From Cerioporus squamosus (lineage: Eukaryota; Basidiomycota; Agaricomycetes; Polyporales; Polyporaceae), in contig JABYQS010000322.1 of the NCBI GenBank assembly GCA_022592435.1, positions 1 to 30,975 of the forward strand: DNA of 30,975 bases, given 5' to 3'. The notes beneath the pieces are model-generated. The model saw only the letters and a program-made list of their open reading frames with translations, made no database searches and had not been told where the DNA came from. The position numbers and the translations under genes were made by a program. Positions 9,101 through 18,769 of the stretch are shown here, one piece after another; the first letter of the stretch is position 1, and each line of letters opens with the position of its first letter.

Positions 9101-9985
9101 ATGACGTCGTTCCCGATCGGCAGGCTGAGCCCCACATTCAGAAGGCTTCGCGTCAAGAACCAGCCGCTGTGGATGCGCCCAAGCACGGGGTCGATCCCAT
9201 TCCTGAGGTCGATGAGCAGGAACGCGTCCTGATTCCTGGCGCGGAGGAAAACGACAAGCTCGAGGGTGGTTCCTCCGCAGTTGACCTGCCCGAGGTCGTC
9301 CGCTCTGACCACGAGGCAGAGGACCCTCAAGCGACCGCACACAAGACTGAGCAGCTGGACCCCGATGAACCGGTCGTCAGACCTGCGAAGCGGCGTCGCA
9401 AGGACCCGGTGGTGCAGGCGTCCAAGACGAACGAGCCCGCCGCCGCGGACCTTACCATGCGACGAGTCACCCGCAGTCGCAGCGCTGCCAATGTTGTTGC
9501 TGCTGCTGCTGCTCCTCCTCCCCCTCCTGTGGCAGCTGCTCCTTCGACTAGACCGGTCGCCACTGTCGCTCAGGCCTCTACGCGGGTCACTCGCAGCAAG
9601 AGCGGCAAGCTGCCGAAGACGAACGCCACGGTCGCGCGAGCCGGTGCATCCACATCGGGCGGACCTACAACAAGACGGGGCGGCAAGACTCGCTCGTCTG
9701 CTGGCGTCGATCGCACGCAGGTCGCAAGCGGGCCTGCGACACGACGACGTGCCGCAGCGAGCCAGAAGACGCCAAATCAGAGTGGAGGTCGTCGGACTCG
9801 CCGTTCGTAGCACCATCGGACCTGTCCTCTTGATTCCGCTGTCACCTTCGTCTACTTCTTTCCTCTTTGTGTTATGTCTTTCCATTGCTATCATTATGCG
9901 CTAGTTTTGTCATGCTGATTTCTGCTGTGTATGCCGTTCAATATGCCTGAAGTGAACTCGCAGATTGCCCCTGCTGTAAACACTA
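5729..9985 (+). repeat. Direct duplication, copy 1 (FunK1 unit)
   Basis: Matches about 12905-17320 in the same orientation, offset about 7192 bases through most of the gene. It includes some 450 bases of upstream sequence, the whole kinase gene and about 170 bases of 3' flank. The downstream flank is shorter here: a segment corresponding to about 17170-17295 is missing. Edges are approximate because similarity fades. Confidence 0.85.
6183..9810 (+). CDS. FunK1-type fungal protein kinase, copy 1 (1152 aa, 4 exons)
   Basis: Exons 6183-6536, 6589-8155, 8213-8400 and 8461-9810; introns of 52, 57 and 60 nt (GTGCGT, GTGAGC and GTATGT donors; CTCAC and CTGAC branch sites). FunK1 kinases are a fungal-specific family greatly expanded in Agaricomycetes; substrates are unknown. 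The N-terminal domain contains EFLVEFKTGG (exon 2). The catalytic loop is HRDISAGN with Asp at about residue 655. The metal-binding position is DWE at about 685 instead of DFG, usual for FunK1, followed across intron 3 by GTWHFMS and the family's DELESF segment. A long low-complexity tail has a poly-Ala/poly-Pro run near residue 1047 and repeated TRSRS, TRSKS and RRTRRS basic clusters, suggesting nuclear or nucleic-acid contact (inference). The start is the ATG at 6183 (context ACCATCATGC); the frame extends upstream without an ATG. Intron 2 is a multiple of three and stop-free. Confidence 0.88.
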
Positions 9986-10492
9986 CTGAGGTGACTACTC
10001 CTGTCACACACTGCGACTGAGGAGTCTGGGCAGCCAAGTGATTGCACCGACGATCATCGATCATCTTTCGAGCATCGTCATGCGCAGTCCGAGGCTCACA
10101 ATACGCGAGTAAGTAACGGGATAAGTAACGGCCTTAGCACTTACTTACGACCAAAATACCGCAATAATAGGAGCAAGCGCCGTCACCACGCGTGTTTTGA
10201 ATTCTACTTTGCTTCAGTACAGCGACCACCACCTTGACGATTGAGAAGGCAATTGCGATGCTCAAATTCACTCGCATGTATTGAACTCTGCAACCCTAAT
10301 AATGAACTTCGTCAACCTCCACGAACAGTGGACGCAACAAAAACACTGGCAGCAAGCCGAGCCGAGGACCTCCTGGAGAACCCCGTTTACCAACAAGAGC
10401 CTAGGAGATCCTCAACGGTACGAGTAACGTCTCGCACTCACGTCACTGGTAATAGGCACACTCTGACGACACTTCGCCCTCTGTGTCCCCAG
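9811..10492. other. Intergenic between FunK1 copy 1 and homeodomain-like gene
   Basis: The first 170 bases are the 3' flank shared with copy 2. GTAA-type repeats lie near 10107-10150 in both orientations. The 5' exon(s) of the downstream homeodomain-like gene should lie in about 10240-10450, but no start in a compatible frame could be fixed. Confidence 0.4.
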
Positions 10493-12056
10493 TGTACTTT
10501 GGGGAAATCGGCCAGACTCCGAACACTGACACGTGTGAGATGCTTGCAGCAAAGATCCGGCGACTTGCAGGCTGCGAGACGTGTACGGTCGAGCGAGTCG
10601 ACAGGTACTTTGCGGCAAGGCGCAGGAGAGGTGTCAAGATAGCTTTTTTGTCCTCTAGTACAAAGGTTCAATCCGGCCCGGCACCTACACGTATGCACTC
10701 TCCTCCTGACCGTTACCATATCCGTTGTGCCGAATACTGACATGAGCCCTTCCTTCTGCTTAAATAGAAGCGGCATGTGGGCAATCCCTGACATGCAAGA
10801 AGGTATTTCTAAACGAGCGACCCGGTGCCGTGCTGTCATGAAGCGACGGAATAACAAGGTATGCATTGACATCTTCTCTCCAGTCGTTTTCTATGGGCTG
10901 ACCGTAGAAATCTGCTAGTTCCAGCATTGGCATGTGGAGAACATCGCTCCAGGTGGACCGGCAAATGCACTAGACGTGACGGCCGAGCGCACTAGGGAAG
11001 AAGCTGGTCCGAGACATTCGTCTGCGCCAGAGCCAAGCACATTACCTGTGAACATCGAGCATCCAACCGACACACAGCTCATTGTTTCAGAACCGTCTGC
11101 TTCTTCTGGTCCATCGTGCGTTTCCAGCGCGGAACAGTCTACTCAAGACCCCTATTCGGCGGTTCCAGTCGTTGCGAAGGCGGGCGAAGAAGAGCTCCTG
11201 GACAGCCTCCTTGCTAAGAAACGTAGGAGCTTAAGCTTGAAGAGAGGGCCCCGGAAACCTCGCTCCATTGCGGCGCAACCTGACTGCGGACTGTTCGAGC
11301 ATGTGTGGCAGCGAGGTGCGTACCTCATGCATGACGTGATAGCGTGCCTCGCAATGCTGACTGACTCTGTTCATGGGCATGCAGACGCATCCGCGGGTAA
11401 AGCTGGTCCGTCTTTTGGCGTATGGACGATCGCACCGATCAAGAAAGGCGTACGAAGTAGCGTGACTAAACGCTGGCGCAAACAGGTCAGTCCATCAGCA
11501 ACTAAGAGTACTATAGTTCCCCCAGCTCACAATGAATTATTCAGATTGAGCGTTGCGTACTCGACCCGTCCCCCGATGTGCCGACAGCGTTGCCTCTTCG
11601 CTTGGATTCAGAGCAGGCATCAGACAACGTCAGTAGGGACTTGTCCCCTCTGACAGAACTGGATTCTTCCGAACCGGACGATGATCGTACTGGAAGCGTC
11701 GAGGGAGCCATCTACGAGTCGGAACCCGATACCTCATGTAAGTCTCTGTTTCGAAGTTATCTCCGCGTAAGTACGTACTCACTGGCGCATAATGCTCCAT
11801 AGTGTCTCCCACTTCAGAAGTACCAGACATACGAGCGAAGGCTAAGTTCCCGCCGCCTCTCGAGCATCACAGGCTGCATCAGCTGGCTGAGGAACTACAC
11901 AACAATCTCGGCTCCTCTTCAAGCGAATATACTCGTCCTCGAACGTTCGCTGAGCTCCTGGCGTATCTGGAGAACCAGCCCGGCGAGGGCTCCTCTGCGC
12001 TTTTGGCCAGCATCTTGACAGGTGCATACGCGGGCCTAGGGTTGGTGTCGTCGTGA
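10493..12056 (+). CDS. Homeodomain-like protein gene B (5' end unresolved, multi-exon)
   Basis: The first recognisable exon (from about 10493 or 10516) encodes a homeodomain-like segment: EMLAAKIRRLAGCETC, then TVERVDRYFAARRRR, where YFxxRR stands at the place of the recognition-helix WFxNxR. Later exons read: about 10768-10858 (basic, MKRRNNK); 10919-11315; 11385-11485; 11545-11737; 11803-12056. Introns 10859-10918, 11316-11384, 11486-11544 and 11738-11802 have good signals. The middle is Ser/Pro/Glu-rich with a basic patch (KRWRKQ). The C-terminus RPRTFAELLAYL...ALLASILTGAYAGLGL aligns with gene A (17524-18237), which supports a shared family. The junction between the homeodomain exon and the 10768 exon is not in phase with any strong donor, and the start codon is unknown, so it may be decayed. 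Probable transcription factor by inference. Confidence 0.55.
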
Positions 12057-13374
12057 CGGTTTTCCCCTCGGACCACGACGTCGACCAGTCAACTTGAACA
12101 CAACTCAGAGTAACACGCCCTCGGAAGGTCGGCCTGTCGTCTCCCGGACGCAGATACTCCATGGACCTGCTTTCCTGGTATGCGATATCGACGAGTAACG
12201 AACCAATCTTCCACTGTTCGGACATGACACGCGCCAGATTGCCGGCCAGTTCCGAAAATGCACTGCAGCATAGGTCCGAATGGTCTCTCCTCAACAAGGT
12301 CGGCGACCTGCTCGGAGGACATCGTTTCACCTCGAGGTGCTCGGGCCCGTGGAGATTTCGAGGTCTATCCTGGCTTGCAGTAGCGAACAAAGCTTGGGCT
12401 CGATATGCCATAATGCCCGGCAGCGTGCATTCTGCTGCTAGGGTCGCTCTTGAGGTCGAGGAGCAATTACTATCATAATCAAACCCTCTTGCTATCAGTT
12501 ATATACTTATACTGTAGAGTAGTGCATCTCTCATAGGTTGCTTATCCTCATTCTCGACTTTCCTTCCACTCGGATCGCACGCAGGTCCGAGCCTCGTATC
12601 GATGAACCGTCCCAGACTACTTTGAGAGCTCTCACTAAGTACATACCTCTGCGCGGGGGCTACTCAAGTGCGTACGAGACTCGGACCGAGGAGCACTGTG
12701 CGCTGCCGGTGAGCCTGTGACTCGGAACGCCGCATTACTGTGATGCTCAGGCTGGTCCGAGGGTGCAAAGATCACAAAGTCGCGGTTCAATGATTAGGCT
12801 GTACCGTGTCATGGTCGACGAAGGCAAGACGGGGAGAACTGGTCTCGTACCCCGACATACGAGTGAGTCCGACTTCCTACGCGGCTTTTATTCAACTCGA
12901 GTATAAGCGCTGGTTACGCGTGACTGTCACTGTGTCTTGTTTGACTCTGAGTCGCCCTGAGCGGCTCACTCTCTCGTTCCCGACCTCGACGACGTCAACG
13001 TCAAGACTTGCAGTAGGCAGCTGTGAGAGCGACCATAATTGCTGTTGCTATAGTACTTACTGACTAGAGTGAAACTAATCAGCAGCGGCCGTCTGTCAGT
13101 ACACAAAGAGGCCAAGTCCTCGTCAGGCCCTAGCGTACACCTCCCGTCACTTTGCAACAATAGCGGTCAGAAAAGCGAGCGGAGAGCTCCATTGTTCACA
13201 AAATCGGGTAAGCTCCGCTATCGATAAGTGCCGGTGCGCATTGACCCATCCGCGTGATTGGCCAGACCGCGTGCCACCGCTTCAGGGTACAGCCGTCTGT
13301 AACCACTTTCCCAACGGTTCAAAACAGCGCGTTCGCGCGTCTAAAGGTTCGTGGCCTCTCTCTCCCCAACCATC
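12057..13374. other. Intergenic and upstream region of FunK1 copy 2
   Basis: 12057-12900 holds no gene I can support; a 105-codon open frame at 12161-12478 has no recognisable motif and no splice context. From about 12905 the sequence is the duplicated upstream region of the kinase gene, including the inverted CCAAT motif near 13256. Confidence 0.45.
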
Positions 13375-16300
13375 ATGCCCGACCAGAACGCTGAAAATCC
13401 CGATGTCGCTACCACTCCTATCCATGCCGACAGGCATAAACACGCCGACCCAAATCGCAATCCTGCCACCAAAGTCCACTCCACGGCGGACAAGAACCGA
13501 GAAAACCAGATGAAGGACTGCCCCGAAACCACCGTCCTCATGCGTCTCAGTCAGTTCCATGAAGAGGAACTGTTCAACCTCGCCGAGGACTTCGACAGCA
13601 CCCACGACCCTACATTTGCCCACACGATGTGGTGGGCCTTCCATGACGCCGCCGGGGCGATGCCGAACCAGCCCAAGAAGAAGAAGGCGTGGAGAGCCAT
13701 CGAGGAGAAGGCCTTGTCGAATGCATGGGTGCGTGGTTTCGTTGTTGCTCATTGTCCGGAGCCTCACTGGTAGACAACAGGAGAAGGTCGACCGCGCAAA
13801 CCACCTGCTCGCGGACCACTTCCTGCACATCTCCGACAGCCGCTACGAGTCGACAGATACCACCCTGTCCAAAGTCGATGGTTCGTTCATCCCCGTCTCT
13901 GATCGAGAAATAATCCGTCCGCGCTACCCCAACTGGCCCAACATCGAGTTCCTCGTCGAGTTCAAAACCGGCGGGACCAAGAGCGACCCCTTCGACGACA
14001 GTCCTCTACATGACCCCGATGCGTCTGCGAAGACCCGGGTCGCAGTTCGTGGACAACTCATGTCGTATGCTGAACGCCTCTTCTCCTATCAACATCGGTC
14101 CGCCGTCTTCCTGCTCCTCGTCAACTCGGATATATTCCGCGTGATGCGCTGGGACCGCTCCGGCGTGGTCGTCACCGAGGCTGTAGACTATGCCGGCAGC
14201 GTGGAGGGTACGAAGGCTCTTCTCGAGGTGTTCTACGCCTACTCGAAGCTCAGCCGTGCCGGAAGAGGCGTCGACACGAGCGCCGTTCGTCTATTGGAGA
14301 GCTCTTGCGGCTGGAAGCGGATGAATCTGCTCGCGAACGACTGCTCGCACGATCTCGACTGCGCTGAAGGCATGTTCGACCATCCCATCCACAAGGTCTT
14401 CCAGAAACCGGACAGCGCCTACGGGTCGTTGTCCTATGACCGCCGTGCGCACCTGCATTCCGACCCCATCTGCTCCTGTTCTGGCCACAAGAAAACGCCG
14501 CCCGTCATTCCTGTCCTCTCGCATATTCGTCGGATGTTTCGCGAGTCGCTCGTAGAGGGCTTCCCTCGCTATCGCCTCATCGTCGACGGTCACGACTACC
14601 TCGTCGGGAAGCACATCTTCCTTGGTTTTGGGATGGTCGGCCGTGGAACTCGTGGTTACGTCGCTCTGGAGTGGAAGACTCAGCGGTTCGTCTTCTTGAA
14701 GGACTCGTGGCGGCCGGGGTACGCCGGGGTCGAGAGGGAGGGCGACATTCTCGCCAAGCTGAACGCAAACGACGTCGAGAACGTTCCGACTATCGTCCGG
14801 TACGGGGACGTCTCCCATACGGAAGATGGCTGGGGCGTGCAGGAGACGGAGGCCTCTCGCTTCCATCCCCGGAGAGGAGACAAGAAGGTCGACACCACGC
14901 TCCCGCCGTTCCAAGAGACTGTCGCGCAGCCATCGGGGCCCGAGAAGAAGTTTACGCGGTTCGTGAAGAAGGCAGAAGTAGAGCCAACGAACAAGTCGCT
15001 TGACCCGAGGAAAGAGGCATCGGATCCGATTCGACAGCCTGCCCACGCAGGTGCGGTACCGGACTCCGAGGGTGGTGATCCTCCCGCGCCAGCTGAAGCA
15101 AAGTCCGCGCCTAACCTCCCCGCTTTCGATCCTGGCACGGATGTTCCTGCGACCCCACCACCCACTACTGGCGTCCGCGGCACTAAGCGGTCGTACGATG
15201 TCTTCCTCGCCGGCCAGAAGCGCCTTCAGGGAGAAGGGTTGCGACACATGGTTCATACGCGATTGGTGGTGCGGGAGATCTGCCTTCCGCTGACTGCTTT
15301 CACGGGCAGCAAGCAGTTCGTCCGCATCCTCTATGAGTGTTTGCAGGGTGAGCGATTTGCAGTCTGCAGTCCAGAGTCACCTCCTGATGCTGACATTCCT
15401 GCAGCCCACGCTCTGGCCTACACGAAGTGCGGGTACATGCACCGAGACATCAGCGCAGGCAACATGTTGATCTACCCAGAGATCGTCCGCGCGTCGGACG
15501 GCCGGTACGGAGTTTACTGGAGAGGTTTGCTCACGGACTGGGAGCTCGCCAAGCACTTGGGCACCAAGATGGCCATGCAGCCTCAACGCACGGTATGTTC
15601 TTTGACCGTGTTCCCCATTGATAGTCCTTGTTCTCACATCGATAACGTCTAGGGCACCTGGCACTTTATGTCGGCGTTCCTCCTCCTCAACCCGACCACA
15701 CCAACGACCCTTGCTGACGAGCTCGAGGCGTTCCTGCACGTTCTCGTCTATGGATGCATTCGCCGCGTCAATAGCAACCTAGACAGCATCCACATGTTCT
15801 TGAACCATTACTTCGCCGGCGGCGCATGGGACCCGAAGTGGAAGCAACCGGCATGCCCCATGTCCAAACAACAATCCATCGTTGACGGCCAGATCCTGAA
15901 GATGACCACCCGGGAAATCGTCTTCTCCACTCCGGACGGCAAGATGACGAAGGAACACCCTCTGAACAAGCTTATCTCAGAGCTCCTCGCAATCTTCCAT
16001 TCACGATACTATATCCTCGACTGGCAGGCCGCCCCGAAGTCTAAGTCTAATAGCGCTCCGGCGGCGAAGTCACCTACGAATGACAAGCCGGCTCTTCCGC
16101 CTGTCTGGACGGCAGGAATGAAGGGTGGGCCGGAGGAGACCTTCGGCCCGGCGCCACCGAAGCGCCAGCAGGAACCCCCTCGCCCTCTCGCACCCCCTAC
16201 TCCGGAGCAGTACGACAACCTGGCAGCGCTGGAGTCTCACGCTGCGATTGGCCACATATTGCATTCGTACCTCTCCATGGGTGATCGCGACTGGCCCAGC

Positions 16301-17320
16301 AACGACGTGGTTCCCGATCGGCAGGCCGAGCCACACATCCAGGAGGCTCCGCGTCAAGAACCGGCCGCTGTGGATGCGCCGAAGCAGGGGATCGATCCCA
16401 TTCCTGAGGTCAATGAGCAGGACGGCGTCCTAAATCCTGGCGTGGAGGAGAAAGACAAGCTCGAGGGTGGCTCCTCCGCAGTGGACCTGACCGAGGTCGT
16501 CCGCTCTGACCACGAGGCAGAGGACCCTCAAGCGACCGCACACAAGGCTGAGCAGGTGAACCTCGATGAACCAGTCGTCAGACCTGCGAAGCGGCGTCGC
16601 AAGGACCCGGTGGTGCAGGCGTCCAAGACGAACGAGCCGGCGGCCGCAGACCTCACAATGCGGCGAGTCACCCGCAGCCGCAGCGCTGCCAATGTTGCTG
16701 CTGCTGCTGCTGCTGCTGCTCCTCCTCCTCCTCCTCCTCCTCCCCCTCCTGTGGCAGCTGCTCCTTCGACTAGACCGGTCGCCACTGTCGCGCAGGCCTC
16801 TACGCGGGTCACTCGCAGCAAGAGCGGCAAGCTGCCGAAGACGAACGCCACGGTCGCGCGAGCCGGTGCATCCACATCGGGCGGACATACAACACGACGG
16901 GGCGGCAAGACTCGCTCGTCTGCTGGCGTCGATCGCACGCAGGTCGCAAGCGGGCCTGTGACACGACGACGTGCCGCAGCGAGCCAGAAGACGCCAAACC
17001 CGAACGGAGGTCGTCGGACTCGCCGTTCGTAGCACCATCGGACCTGTCCTCTTGATTCCGCTGTCACCTTCGTCTACTGCCTTCCTCTTTGTGTTATGTC
17101 TTTCCATTGCTATCATCATGCGCTAGTTTCATCATCCTGATCTATGCTGTGTATGCCGTTCGATATGCCATTTGAGGTACATCTTCATGGCGTGATCATT
17201 GTGTAGCGCGCTCACTTCGACCATGGCCGCGACGCGACCCGCATGAATTTCGCCGAGGTACTTGTAGTTCATCTCTTTCGCTGCCCAACCGTTGGTGAAC
17301 TCGCAGATTGCCCCTGCTGC
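12905..17320 (+). repeat. Direct duplication, copy 2 (FunK1 unit)
   Basis: Partner of about 5729-9985. Near-identical in exons 1-3 and in the last half of exon 4, but strongly diverged at about 15666-16310. It keeps a 3'-flank segment (about 17170-17295) absent from copy 1. The trinucleotide tract at 16697-16748 is longer than in copy 1. Confidence 0.85.
13375..17032 (+). CDS. FunK1-type fungal protein kinase, copy 2 (1162 aa, 4 exons)
   Basis: Exons 13375-13728, 13781-15347, 15405-15592 and 15653-17032, with introns at the same sites and of the same lengths as copy 1. Exons 1-3 (703 residues) differ from copy 1 at three residues only: one in exon 1 (Ala to Thr) and two after the DWE motif (HSGTR versus HLGTK). 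HRDISAGN and DWE are intact, so kinase function is plausible. The first roughly 210 residues of exon 4, which hold the C-lobe after GTWHFMS, differ at dozens of positions. From VVPDRQAEPHIQ onward the two are nearly the same again. The poly-Ala/poly-Pro run is longer (about 8 Ala and 10 Pro, against about 6 and 5 in copy 1). Product role as for copy 1: fungal-specific kinase of unknown substrate. Confidence 0.88.
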
Positions 17321-17485
17321 CACACACTCACACGTCTGATACGGCTGTAGATAAAGAGGAACAGGACGCATTCGCTCAAGCGCGGTTGAAACAACGATGC
17401 AACTTGAATACTGCTGGCTCGAAGGCCCGGGTTCTTCATGACAATTGTACTCAAACAACTTGCTGACGAGCGACCGTCTCGCCAT
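17132..17485 (-). CDS. Unidentified ORF downstream of FunK1 copy 2
   Basis: A 117-codon frame with ATG at 17485. The central and C-terminal part (CEFTNGWAAKEMNYKYLG, then GRVAAMVEVSALHND and MKMYLKWHIERH) looks like real protein, but I recognise no family. Part of the DNA (17134-17170 and 17295-17320) is shared with the flank of FunK1 copy 1 (9913-9976), where the middle is missing. It could be a relic of a gene convergent with the kinase that was carried in the duplication. The N-terminal third looks less protein-like, and an intron may be present. Confidence 0.25.
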   Translation of the reverse strand: MARRSLVSKLFEYNCHEEPGPSSQQYSSCIVVSTALERMRPVPLYLQPYQTCECVAAGAICEFTNGWAAKEMNYKYLGEIHAGRVAAMVEVSALHNDHAMKMYLKWHIERHTQHRSG

Positions 17486-17523
17486 ACAGCCATCAAGTTA
17501 TCTACATGGTGAGGGAGGCAATA

Positions 17524-18237
17524 CTATAGCCCAATGCTTCTGTACACCCCTGCAGCAATGTCGCTGAGCAGAGCTTTGGAAAAGGTGTCCGTCTCCTGAC
17601 ACCACAGGGCCCCAAGCTCGGCGAAGGTTTTTGGAGGGGAAATTAGCGCGATGGAGACTTCTGAGAGCGCGTCTTGCAAACGAGAGGCGAGGTCATCTGT
17701 CCTGGCTTCGGTGGGACAGGGAGGGTCGCATGCAGCCCCGAGCTGCTTGCTGGGAGGTATCCCTATGTATCCCGACGTGGTGAGTACATGCCTCTCCGCC
17801 TGTGCCTGCACGATGGAGAGCATGAACTCACGAATGCGCAGGGGCGATACGGGTATCTTCATATTGACTGCTTCCGACGCCGACTTGCACGCCGCGGCGC
17901 GGGCGACAGTCTTCCGTCTCTCCTTGAAGTATGCCGTTATCTTCGCCGCCGTGCACGCCCGCGCTCCGGGTACCTTCGCAATCACCGACGCGAGCTCCTT
18001 CTTCTGCTCTTTATTGGGATACGGGGTGACGTTCATGTGGAAATCTGCGTCAAGGTCCACATGTGAGTCGTCGGACATCTCGTCACTCGTACTAGCAGTT
18101 CCGCAGTTACCTCTCAATATGAGATATGCGGCTTTAGGTAGGTACTTGTAGCGCGTCTTTCCCAGCGATGCTTTCCGTGCGTGTCTCATACTGGGATGCT
18201 TGCGACCTTCTCGAGTCGAGGCGCGGGCGCGAGGCAT
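17524..18237 (-). CDS. Homeodomain-like protein gene A (237 aa)
   Basis: One continuous frame; the start at 18237 has a strong context (GCCACCATGCC). An alternative start is the Met at 18078 (MSDDSH). A homeodomain-like segment lies at about residues 72-110: TPYPNKEQKKELASVIAKV, then CTAAKITAYFKERRK, with helix-3 YFxxRR in place of WFxNxR. After a basic Ala-rich stretch comes a region with PSKQLG, and the C-terminus PPKTFAELGAL...ALLSDIAAGVYRSIGL. That C-terminal pattern (P-x-TFAEL, then ALL-x-x-I-x-x-G-x-Y-x-x-x-GL) is shared with gene B at 10493-12056, so the two are distant paralogues. Likely DNA-binding by analogy; target unknown. The upstream DNA on this strand is CT-rich, as in promoters of expressed fungal genes. 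Confidence 0.6.
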   Translation of the reverse strand: MPRARASTREGRKHPSMRHARKASLGKTRYKYLPKAAYLILRGNCGTASTSDEMSDDSHVDLDADFHMNVTPYPNKEQKKELASVIAKVPGARACTAAKITAYFKERRKTVARAAACKSASEAVNMKIPVSPLRIREFMLSIVQAQAERHVLTTSGYIGIPPSKQLGAACDPPCPTEARTDDLASRLQDALSEVSIALISPPKTFAELGALWCQETDTFSKALLSDIAAGVYRSIGL

Positions 18238-18769
18238 GGTGGCCAGGCGGTGTGGTGGCTTGGAGTAGAGATGAGAGAGCAGAGGTAGCGGCAGCTGCAG
18301 CTGCAGCTCTGCGTTGGCCTCAATTATCCTCTACAGCAGTCGCACGGCTGTGGCAAAGAAGCTTCTCAATAACCTTATTAGCGCCACACCAGTCTGCCAG
18401 TAATACATCTTTCGTTTGCGTACCGCACAACGTGAGGCCCAGCTTTGCACTTTCGCGTTCGGTGATCGTAATTGGCATGCAGATCGCATCTAAATATCCA
18501 AGCTCGCAATGTGAGAACGACGAAAGTGCGAGGATACAGACGTCATAGGACCCGCCTACTTGCGAGTACAACCTGTACTTACGGCGTCGTATATACATCA
18601 TGCTCGTCAGACCATTATGCGGAACTTCTGAACTCGACTCGCCAATGCAAATTGTAAGTTATGCAGAAACCCATAGACTCCGAGAAAGATGCCAGTACCC
18701 CCTTTAGTCCCTGGAACCCTAACAAGTCCTTGAACGAAGACGGAGAAGAACGCGGCAGATACTATCGAA
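18238..18769. other. Intergenic, no gene seen
   Basis: Contains a GCAGCT repeat at about 18292-18308 in the upstream region of gene A and the 3' flank of the GH16 gene. Nothing else is supportable. Confidence 0.5.

Noticed and set aside
8869..9894. 341-codon minus-strand frame (and related frame at 16430-17119)
   Set aside because: Antisense to FunK1 exon 4; its Ser/Arg-rich composition mirrors the Ala/Arg/Pro codons of the kinase tail.
10660..10690. GGTTCAATCC resembling a tRNA T-loop
   Set aside because: No acceptor stem, D-arm or anticodon arm can be paired around it, and it lies inside the homeodomain-like gene region.
12161..12478. 105-codon plus-strand frame after homeodomain-like gene B
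   Set aside because: No motif, no splice partners, and an equally long antisense frame (11842-12411) covers it; most likely 3' flank.
16697..16748. Short tandem repeat considered as part of a CRISPR or satellite array
   Set aside because: It is a coding trinucleotide microsatellite (poly-Ala/poly-Pro); no spacer-repeat structure exists anywhere in this eukaryotic window.
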